From assembly GCA_964630925.1 (NCBI GenBank), contig CAZVZK010000114.1, forward strand, positions 1 to 31,672: DNA of 31,672 nt, in the 5' to 3' direction. A model generated the notes under the pieces. The model was not told the origin of the DNA, searched no databases, and saw nothing but the letters and a program-made list of their open reading frames with translations. Source of the DNA: RGDT01 sp964630925. Its GTDB lineage: Bacteria > Planctomycetota > Planctomycetia > Gemmatales > Gemmataceae. A program made the translations under genes and the position numbers. Below, piece after piece: positions 25,608-31,672 of this stretch (position 1 is its first letter; each line of letters opens with the position of its first letter).

Positions 25608-27755
25608 ATGGCAACCCAGACCCAGGACAAGACGCAGTTCACCTTCGACTCCCCCGCCGTCAAGAACCTCCTGCTGGAGAGTTTCTCGGGGACCGAGGGG
25701 ATCTCCCGCCTCTTCCACTTCCGCCTGGACCTGTCCTCCTCGGACAAGAGCCCGCCCATCACGCCGAAGCAGATCGTCGGCAAGCCCGTCTCCTGGGGCG
25801 TCAAGCACGGCACCAAGGCCGACCGCCACTTCAGCGGCTTCGTGAGCCGCTGGACCGCCGCCGGCTCGCGCATCCAGGGCCAACGCAACTACACCGCTGA
25901 GGTCGTCCCCTGGCTGTGGTTCCTCACGCGCGCCAGCGACTGCCGTATCTTCCAGAACAAGACGGTCCCCGACATCATCAAGGAGGTCTTCGGCGACTTC
26001 GGCTTCAAGGACTTCAAGCCGGACCTCAAGGCGACCTACCGCAAGTGGGAGTACTGCGTCCAGTACCGCGAGACCGCCTTCAACTTCGTCACCCGCCTCA
26101 TGGAGCAGGCGGGCATCTTCTACTACTTCGTCCACGAGGCCGGCAAGCACACCCTGATCCTGGCGGACCACAAGGGGACGCACAAGGACGTGGCCGACGC
26201 CAAGGCGGTCATCGTCGGCGCCGACAACACCGCCAAGCTCCCCGTCCTGACGGGGTGGTCGCACGGCTACGAGTACCGCCCCGGCAAGTGGGCCCAGTCC
26301 GACTACAACTTCGAGATCCCCTCGACGCCGCTGCTGACCAACACCAAGTCGGTCATCGCCCTCCCCGAGAACGACAAGTACGAGATGTTCGACCACCCGG
26401 GGGAGTACCCCCTCAAGGCCGACGGCGACACCGAGACCAAGGTGCGCATGGAGGAGGACGAGGCCCCGCACGACGTCTTCCGGGCCGAGTCGGAGTGCAT
26501 GAGCTTCACCGCCGGCGGCGCCTTCAGCCTGGACAAGAGCGAGGAGGGGAAGCGTTTCTTCTTCACGTCGGTCCACCACGCGGGCAGCGGCTCCGACCAG
26601 GGAGACTCCGCCTACTCCAACACCTTCACCGCCCTCCCCGACTCGGTCACGTTCCGCCCCGCGCGGACCACGCCCAAGCCCAGCGCGCCGGGCGCCCAGC
26701 CGGCCGTCGTCGTCGGCCCCAAGGGGCAGGAGCTGTACACCGACAAGTACGGCCGCGTGAAGGTCCACTTCTTCTGGGACCGCAAGTCCAAGCGCGACGA
26801 GAACTCCTCGTGCTGGATACGCGTCGCCCAGGTGATGGCCGGCAAACGCTGGGGGGCCTCCTTCTGGCCGCGCATCGGCCAGGAGGTCCTCGTCTCGTTC
26901 CTCGAGGGCGACCCGGACCGCCCGATCATCGTGGGCTGCGTCTACAACGCCGAGCAGATGCCCCCCTACCAGGGGGACGGCCCCGACGGCAAGCACGCCA
27001 GCGACAACAAGGTGACCGGCTACAAGTCGAACACCACCATGGGGGGCGTCGGCTACAACGAGTGGCGCTTCGACGACACCAAGGACAAGCAGCAGATCTT
27101 CATCCACGCCGAGAAGGACATGGACACGCGCGTCAAGAACGACAGCCGCGAGCTCGTCCTCAAGGACCGCCACCTGATCGTCGGGACGGAGAAGGACAAG
27201 AGCAAGCAGGGCGACCAGGTCGAGGAGGTCTGGCGCCACAAGGAGCTGCACGTCCACAACCACCAGGTCGAGTGGATTGAAGGGACTTACATCCTCACCG
27301 TCGGCAAGGGCGAGGCCTCGGGCGTCGGCATGGAGGTGCTGATCGAGAAGGACCGCTTCCAGACCATCGAGGGCAACGAGAACCTGCACGTCAAGAAGGA
27401 GTCGTGTGAGCAGGTCGACGGGCCGAAGTCGATCAAGGCGGGGGGGGACTTCAACATCAAGGGCGACAAGAACATCCCCGTCGAGGCCACCCAGACCATC
27501 CACATCAAGGGCGGGCAGAAAGTCATCATCGAGGCCGGCACCCAGATCTCCCTCGTGGTGGGCGGCAGTTTCATCGACATCAGCTCCGCCGCCATCGCCA
27601 TCAAGAGCGCCTCGGTGCTGATCAACAGCGGGGGCGCGGCGGGCTCCGGCCCCGGCTGCAGCCCCGTCGCACCCGGCGACGCGGAGAAGGCCGCGCCCAC
27701 CAAGCCCGACCTGGCCGACGACTCCAAGACCGGCCAGAAGTCCGCACCCGGCTGA
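25608..27755 (+). CDS. vgrG: Type VI secretion spike protein VgrG (TssI)
   Basis: 715-residue VgrG, the trimeric spike at the tip of the Hcp tube. The gp27-like N-terminal part (about 1-365) includes EGISRLFHFRLDL, ETAFNFVTRLMEQAGIFYYF and DHPGEY. The gp5-like OB-fold part (about 367-450) reads DKYGRVKVHFFWD...SSCWIRVAQ...IGQEVLVSFLEGDPDRPIIVG. The rest is a beta-helix needle ending in INSGGAAGSGPG and a short polar tail, without an enzymatic C-terminal extension; effectors would have to bind through a PAAR or adaptor. The ATG at 25608 has no strong ribosome-binding site, which may keep its expression below that of Hcp. A strong terminator follows. Confidence 0.95.
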   Translation: MATQTQDKTQFTFDSPAVKNLLLESFSGTEGISRLFHFRLDLSSSDKSPPITPKQIVGKPVSWGVKHGTKADRHFSGFVSRWTAAGSRIQGQRNYTAEVVPWLWFLTRASDCRIFQNKTVPDIIKEVFGDFGFKDFKPDLKATYRKWEYCVQYRETAFNFVTRLMEQAGIFYYFVHEAGKHTLILADHKGTHKDVADAKAVIVGADNTAKLPVLTGWSHGYEYRPGKWAQSDYNFEIPSTPLLTNTKSVIALPENDKYEMFDHPGEYPLKADGDTETKVRMEEDEAPHDVFRAESECMSFTAGGAFSLDKSEEGKRFFFTSVHHAGSGSDQGDSAYSNTFTALPDSVTFRPARTTPKPSAPGAQPAVVVGPKGQELYTDKYGRVKVHFFWDRKSKRDENSSCWIRVAQVMAGKRWGASFWPRIGQEVLVSFLEGDPDRPIIVGCVYNAEQMPPYQGDGPDGKHASDNKVTGYKSNTTMGGVGYNEWRFDDTKDKQQIFIHAEKDMDTRVKNDSRELVLKDRHLIVGTEKDKSKQGDQVEEVWRHKELHVHNHQVEWIEGTYILTVGKGEASGVGMEVLIEKDRFQTIEGNENLHVKKESCEQVDGPKSIKAGGDFNIKGDKNIPVEATQTIHIKGGQKVIIEAGTQISLVVGGSFIDISSAAIAIKSASVLINSGGAAGSGPGCSPVAPGDAEKAAPTKPDLADDSKTGQKSAPG

Positions 27756-27784
27756 GATGAGGCGGGTCGTCCCGACAAATGACG

Positions 27785-27816
27785 CGGGCCCGGCGAGGTC
27801 CCCCTCGCCGGGCCCG
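27785..27816. terminator. Bidirectional terminator between vgrG and the HEAT-like gene
   Basis: Perfect 14-bp G+C-rich stem (27785-27798 with 27803-27816) with a 4-nt loop, followed by TCTTCAT on the plus side. It lies in the 79-bp gap between two convergent genes, where it can serve both. Confidence 0.75.
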
Positions 27817-27834
27817 TCTTCATCCCGTCGCCGT

Positions 27835-29832
27835 TCAGCGGCGGGCGCTCAGGTCGCGGGCGGCCATCCGGACGCGGACGTCACCGTCGCCCTCCAGGCG
27901 GGTCAGCAGGGCCGGCAGCTTGCCGTGGGAGACGTTCAGCCGCGCGATGCTCTCCAGGCTGGCCAGCCGGACCAGGGCCGAGCCGTCGCCCTCGGCGGTC
28001 TGGATCAGCAGGGAGACGACGCGGTGGTCGGCGGCGCCGTTGGGGAGACGCCCGAGCTGCTGGATGACCCACTCCTTGCGCTGCAGGTCGCCCGTCTCGT
28101 GGAAGGCGGCGATCAGCGCCTCCGTCGAGTAGGCCTGCTCGGTGGCGGCGACCACCGGGCGGTGCGGGACGATGTGGACCGCGGGGGCGTAGGTCGTCTG
28201 CACCACCGGCGTCGCGGTGACGGAGGGCATCGTCGGGGTGACGAAGCTCACCTTCGGCTCCTCACGCGGGGCCGGGACCGGGTCGGCCGGCGGCACGAAT
28301 GAGGTCTGGGCGGCGGGGGCCACGGTGGCGGGGGTCACCACGGCGGGGACCACGGCGGGGGTGGCCTCGGGGGTGACCGTGGCGGGCACCACGGCGGGGG
28401 TCACGGCGGCGGGCATCGGGGTCTCGCCGGGCAGCGGCGGCAGCATCCGCTCGGTCTGGCCCAGCGGGGGCGTCTGGACCGGGGCGGCGGCGGGGGGCGT
28501 GACCTCGACGACGCCGTTGGACACCTTGACCGGCTCGCGGGGCGGCTCCTCGCCCTTCACCGCGATGGTGACCGTGCCGGTGGCCCCGGCCGTCAGCGGG
28601 CCGTCCGGCGTCACGGGCGTGATGCGGACCTGCGGCTGGGTGCGGGGCGCCGTGGCCGGCACCGTCACGGGCACCGACACGGGCGCCGGGGCCGAGGGCG
28701 CCTTGCGGAACATCGAGGGGAACAGGCTGGGGGCGATGCCGACGGCCGCCGGCTGGGCGGGGGTGACGGCCACGGGCAGGGGCACGGCGGCCGGGGGCGG
28801 CGCCGTCGCGGGGGCGGGCTGGGCCATCGAGCGAGCGACGATCTCCGACAGGCTGCGGCCCGCCGGGCGGGCGGGGTTGGCCTGGCTGAGGGTCACCTGC
28901 CGCGACAGGGCCTTCTTGGCCGGCTCGATGACCTTCTCCCAGTCCATCTTGTTGACGCGCTTGTAGTAGAGGGCCGGGGTCAGCTCCTCGTCGGCCTGCT
29001 TGCGGCGGGCGACGGGCTTGCCGTCCTTCTTCTCCTCCTTGCCGTCCTTCTTCCCCTCGATGATGGGGTCAACGGGCTTCTCGATCTTGGGCGAGATGGG
29101 CGTCTCCTCGACGCGGGGCACCGGGAGCTCCTTGATGGGCAGCTCGTCGGACGCCTTCAGGCGCTCCGTGTAGCACTCGAGGCAGTTGTACAGGGCGGCG
29201 GCGGCGGCCTCGCGGACCCGCGGCGACGCCTCGGGCGGGTTGCCGTCCTCGTCGGTGCAGTTGATGCTGATGGTCAGGGCCTTGATGGTGGCCTTGTTGC
29301 AGCAGCAGCCGCGGCCCAGCGACAGGGCCGCCTCCAGGCGGACGCACTCGTTGCGGTCGGCGCGCAGGGCGTTGATGAGGGCCTCGGTGGCCTCCGGCCA
29401 GTAGCGGCAGTCCACGGTGCCGAGGTAGCGGGTGGCGGCGCGGCGGGCCTTGGCGGCGGCCTCGTCGGCCTTGATCTTGGCCGCGGCGCCCTCGGCGCTG
29501 TCGGCCGGCTTGAGCAGGTCGCTGGGCAGCACGGGCGGGCACAGCGGCTTGATGACGCCCCCGGTGAAGGCGCTGGCCGGCGTGATCATGTTGTTGAGCA
29601 GCTGGCCCGCCGCCGAGCGGCAGATCTTCTCCTTGCAGGCCGCCTTCTGCTCCGGCGTCATGCAGAACATCGAGAAGATGTTGCGGGGGGCGGCGGCCCC
29701 GGCGGCGGCGGGCGCGGCGGCCACGCCGGGCGCCGCGGCGGCGGGCACGCCGGGCACCGCCTGCCCGAACGCGGCCTGCCCGATACCGAACATCGCGGCC
29801 AGTGACATGCCCGCGAGCGATTCCTTCTTCAT
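27835..29832 (-). CDS. Exported HEAT-like repeat protein with Pro/Ala/Val-rich linker
   Basis: 665-residue protein. The N-terminus MKKESLAGMSLAAMFGIGQAAFGQA is a signal peptide, followed by an Ala/Pro-rich stretch. Residues about 136-217 look like HEAT-type helical repeats (EALINALRADRNECVRLEAALSLGRG) with several cysteines, including a CCC. A Lys/Asp-rich segment (KKDGKEEKKDGK) and a long low-complexity linker of PAVV/TPA units follow. Residues about 567-665 are again HEAT-like (LIAAFHETGDLQRKEWVIQQLGRLP, ALVRLASLESIARLN). The ATG at 29832 has GGGGGAG at 6-nt spacing. It lies downstream of the barrel gene on the same strand and is probably made with it. An envelope scaffold role is a guess. 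Confidence 0.82.
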   Translation of the reverse strand: MKKESLAGMSLAAMFGIGQAAFGQAVPGVPAAAAPGVAAAPAAAGAAAPRNIFSMFCMTPEQKAACKEKICRSAAGQLLNNMITPASAFTGGVIKPLCPPVLPSDLLKPADSAEGAAAKIKADEAAAKARRAATRYLGTVDCRYWPEATEALINALRADRNECVRLEAALSLGRGCCCNKATIKALTISINCTDEDGNPPEASPRVREAAAAALYNCLECYTERLKASDELPIKELPVPRVEETPISPKIEKPVDPIIEGKKDGKEEKKDGKPVARRKQADEELTPALYYKRVNKMDWEKVIEPAKKALSRQVTLSQANPARPAGRSLSEIVARSMAQPAPATAPPPAAVPLPVAVTPAQPAAVGIAPSLFPSMFRKAPSAPAPVSVPVTVPATAPRTQPQVRITPVTPDGPLTAGATGTVTIAVKGEEPPREPVKVSNGVVEVTPPAAAPVQTPPLGQTERMLPPLPGETPMPAAVTPAVVPATVTPEATPAVVPAVVTPATVAPAAQTSFVPPADPVPAPREEPKVSFVTPTMPSVTATPVVQTTYAPAVHIVPHRPVVAATEQAYSTEALIAAFHETGDLQRKEWVIQQLGRLPNGAADHRVVSLLIQTAEGDGSALVRLASLESIARLNVSHGKLPALLTRLEGDGDVRVRMAARDLSARR
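28311..28413. repeat. Imperfect tandem repeats coding the PAVV/TPA linker
   Basis: Short units of about 12-15 bp related to CCACGGCGGGGG recur through this stretch and encode runs such as TPAVVPATV and PAVVPAVVTPA in the HEAT-like protein. Such a stretch may change length by slippage. Confidence 0.65.
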
Positions 29833-29875
29833 GACGAACTCCCCCTCGAAAGATCGGAATGGATCAGACACGAGG

Positions 29876-29907
29876 CGGGCCCGCGAACTCCCCATCCCGC
29901 GGGCCCG
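29876..29907 (-). terminator. Hairpin between the barrel and HEAT-like genes
   Basis: 10-bp stem CGGGCCCGCG/CGCGGGCCCG (29876-29885 with 29898-29907) with a 12-nt loop, in the 91-bp gap between two same-strand genes. No T-run follows on the minus strand. It could be a partial terminator or a message-stabilising element. Confidence 0.5.
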
Positions 29908-29923
29908 GCCGGATCATCACGTC

Positions 29924-31168
29924 TCAGAACCGCCAACGCATCTCGGCCCGCAGCAGGTGCCCCAGGATCGTCTCGTCCGTCAGGGCGAAGGCGAGGCCGA
30001 GGCCGAAGTCCACCTTCTTGCACAGCACCAGGCGGATGCCGGGGCCGGCGTTGAAGAACGACCCCAGGTCGTTGGTCCGCAGCAGGGCGCCGGTGTCCGG
30101 GTCGGTGTACCGGCCGTTGGTGCTGCACGACAGGTGCGCCTCCAGCGTGCCGATCAGCTCGATGTCGTGCCCGCAGTTCCACAGCAGGTGGTTGTAGGCC
30201 AGGCCGCCGTACACCAGCGAGCCCTGGATGCCCGCCGTCCCGCCGATCGGGAACCGGTAGCCGATCTGCCCCTGGAGGTACGAGTAAGGCGTCAGCTTGA
30301 GCGAGGCCATCAGCGACGGCTCCAGCGACGTGTGCCCGGTGCCGACGCCCTTGGTGAAGTTGCCGGTCGGCAGGAACGTCTTGAACCCGAAGGCCGCCTG
30401 GAGCAGCTCGCAGTCCAGCAGCATCGACTTGGTGCCCAGGACCAGGTCGCCGAAGCCAGAGGACGGGTTGAAGTTGCCGTCCGGGTCGTGGGCCAGGATG
30501 CTCGTCTCCACGGAGACGCTGAACACCCCGTTGACCGCGGCCTCGTTGACCATGTACGCCCTGGAGTAGTCCAGCGTGCGGGGGGCGGTGTTCGCCGGGC
30601 CGCGCGGGCCCTTCTGGTTGACCTGCGCCCAGAACAGCTCGGACTTGTCCGGCTTCTGGAGGTCCCAGCCGAAGTCCACGCCGAGCTTCATCTGCGTGAC
30701 CGGGCGCACGTTGTCGATGAAGAACGCGTTGTTCGCCAGCGCGACCCAGCGCGGCTCGTAGCACGGGTCGTTGCAGCAGATGCACTGATACATCCCCATC
30801 AGCGTCCCGCCGAACGGCCCGGAGGCGCAGGCGCTGCCGCAGTCGCACGGCTGCTTGCCGGCGTAGCACTGCCCGGGCCCGCACGGCCCGCCGCAGTCGC
30901 GGCCCCCGCCGCAGCCGCCGGGGCCGCATCCGCCGCCCCCGCCGTGGCCCCCGAAGAGGGGCGTTGGGCCGCCGAGCAGCCCGTTGGAGCAGGTGGCGCA
31001 GCCCACGGGCTGCACCCCGCCCTTGTCGAGGTCCGCCTTGGTCGCGATGGCGGGGACGACACCGGCGTCGGTGGCCGTCTGTGCGTCGGATCGGCCGACG
31101 GCGAGGCCGGCCAGCAGCGCCAGGGCGATGGCCCCGCGCGTAATCAACGAGCGGACGTGCGCTCTCAT
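29924..31168 (-). CDS. Outer-membrane beta-barrel protein with Cys/Gly-rich N-terminal domain
   Basis: 414-residue protein. The signal peptide is GAIALALLAGLAVGRSDAQ, with cleavage near residue 30. Residues about 55-145 hold 14 cysteines, many in Gly-rich context (CGPGGCGGG, CNDPCYEPRW). From about 150 on, alternating amphipathic strands (MKLGVDFGWDL, AAFGFKTFLPTGNF, YLQGQIGYRFPIGG, VDFGLGLAFALTDE) and the final MRWRF with terminal Phe indicate an outer-membrane beta-barrel. The ATG at 31168 has an AGGGAGGGG site, which excludes the longer frame. Gemmataceae have an outer membrane and many such proteins. The ligand is unknown; the Cys-rich part could bind metal or form disulfides. Confidence 0.82.
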   Translation of the reverse strand: MRAHVRSLITRGAIALALLAGLAVGRSDAQTATDAGVVPAIATKADLDKGGVQPVGCATCSNGLLGGPTPLFGGHGGGGGCGPGGCGGGRDCGGPCGPGQCYAGKQPCDCGSACASGPFGGTLMGMYQCICCNDPCYEPRWVALANNAFFIDNVRPVTQMKLGVDFGWDLQKPDKSELFWAQVNQKGPRGPANTAPRTLDYSRAYMVNEAAVNGVFSVSVETSILAHDPDGNFNPSSGFGDLVLGTKSMLLDCELLQAAFGFKTFLPTGNFTKGVGTGHTSLEPSLMASLKLTPYSYLQGQIGYRFPIGGTAGIQGSLVYGGLAYNHLLWNCGHDIELIGTLEAHLSCSTNGRYTDPDTGALLRTNDLGSFFNAGPGIRLVLCKKVDFGLGLAFALTDETILGHLLRAEMRWRF

Positions 31169-31468
31169 GTTCCCCTCCCTGGAAACAGGCAACGGGCGGC
31201 CCGGCGGGGAAATTCCCCCTCCCCCGTGGGCCAACGGATTCGAGTCAACTTGCGTGGGCGTTACCGGCAGGCCGCCTCGGGTGTGAGCCGGTGGCGGTGT
31301 CAGGCAGGTGGCAGGAGGACCGCTACGGGCGTTGCCCGGATCACTCCTCTTGCCACCCCATCTATCGGCAAGCCCGGATTGCCGGCTTCGATCATTCCCC
31401 CAGGAACACCCGGTACGCGCCGAATCCCCCGGATTGCCGGAACGCCCCGCATCCCCGTCACCCCACGA
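31169..31468. other. Upstream region of the barrel gene, no gene seen
   Basis: No credible coding sequence. On the minus strand a TTGACT (complement of 31236-31241) looks like a -35 box, but no good -10 follows at 16-18 bp. The exact palindrome GGGGAA-A-TTCCCC (31206-31218) is about 40 bp upstream of the barrel start and could be an operator. Confidence 0.4.
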
Positions 31469-31657
31469 CCTCACCCCCTAACCCCCTCTCCGAAGCGGAG
31501 AGGGGGGATCGCAAGAGCATCGCCTGCGCGGAGGCGAGGTACGCGCCTCCCCTGTAGGACGAAGCGATTCAGGGGACGCGTAGACCTCGCCTCCGTGCAG
31601 GCGATGCTCTTGCGATCCCCCCTCTCCGAAGCGGAGAGGGGGGCTGGGGGGGTGAGG
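31469..31657. repeat. Long inverted-repeat (hairpin) element of about 190 bp
   Basis: Left arm 31469-31554 and right arm 31570-31657 are nearly complementary over their full length, with a 15-nt central loop. Differences are one substitution, short bulges and the C-run lengths near the ends. The outer ends are CCTCACCCCC and GGTGAGG. Each arm contains an 11-bp-stem hairpin with a 3-nt loop, CTCTCCG-AAG-CGGAGAG at its core (31482-31506 and 31618-31642). It encodes no transposase and resembles a MITE or a large REP-type element. Confidence 0.9.
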
Positions 31658-31672
31658 TAGAAAGCCGGCAGT

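Noticed and set aside
29432..31660. Long plus-strand open frame opposite the HEAT-like and barrel genes
   Set aside because: It crosses two genes and intergenic repeats, has no recognisable domain, and has shadow-frame composition.

Overview
The window looks like part of a chromosome from a planctomycete of the Gemmataceae (Gemmata and relatives). Reasons: very high G+C; planctomycete-typical families (DUF1549/DUF1553 'PSD1' protein, three DUF1501 proteins with twin-arginine signals, DUF1080, DUF4058); a TIGR02996 N-terminal domain, which is characteristic of Gemmataceae; and many short, strongly palindromic intergenic repeats. Family names rest on recognised motifs, not on database searches. 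No tRNA, rRNA, CRISPR array or insertion sequence with a transposase was seen.

Layout. 1-2417: alanyl-tRNA synthetase, cut by the window edge. 2488-3909: exported DUF1501 protein. 3913-6506 (minus strand): D-aminoacylase-like amidohydrolase followed by a two-gene unit, a small acidic protein plus a HEPN-fold putative RNase. 6571-7977 (minus): second DUF1501 gene, separated from the amidohydrolase by a nested-hairpin repeat. 8136-10899 (plus): zinc-ribbon membrane protein, then a TIGR02996/LRR protein with an uncharacterised C-terminal domain. 10900-11580: gene-free, rich in hairpins, with two copies of a MITE-like element. 11581-14990: DUF4058, alpha/beta hydrolase, DUF1080 and a DUF6263-like secreted protein in mixed orientations, with another nested-hairpin repeat. 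15144-19455: probable operon PSD1 - DUF1501 - DUF4058. 19514-20893: retropepsin-like protein and lipoprotein. 20895-24804: divergent aconitase and PrpF-like isomerase. 25004-27755: type VI secretion tube (Hcp) and spike (VgrG) genes, closed by a strong terminator. 27835-31168 (minus): HEAT-like exported protein and a Cys/Gly-rich outer-membrane barrel protein. 31469-31657: a long hairpin element of about 190 bp.

How the genes may work together. The PSD1-DUF1501 pair is the usual planctomycete gene couple of unknown biochemical role; the other two DUF1501 genes lack a PSD1 partner. Acn and PrpF share a divergent promoter region and act on related tricarboxylates. Hcp and VgrG form the ejected part of a contractile injection system whose sheath and baseplate genes are not here. 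The HEPN gene and its translationally coupled small partner have the layout of a toxin-antitoxin-like unit. The most unusual non-coding content is a family of short hairpins (mostly 8-bp stems with 3-nt loops) whose sequences vary while base pairing is kept, and a repeated MITE-like element that carries different hairpins.
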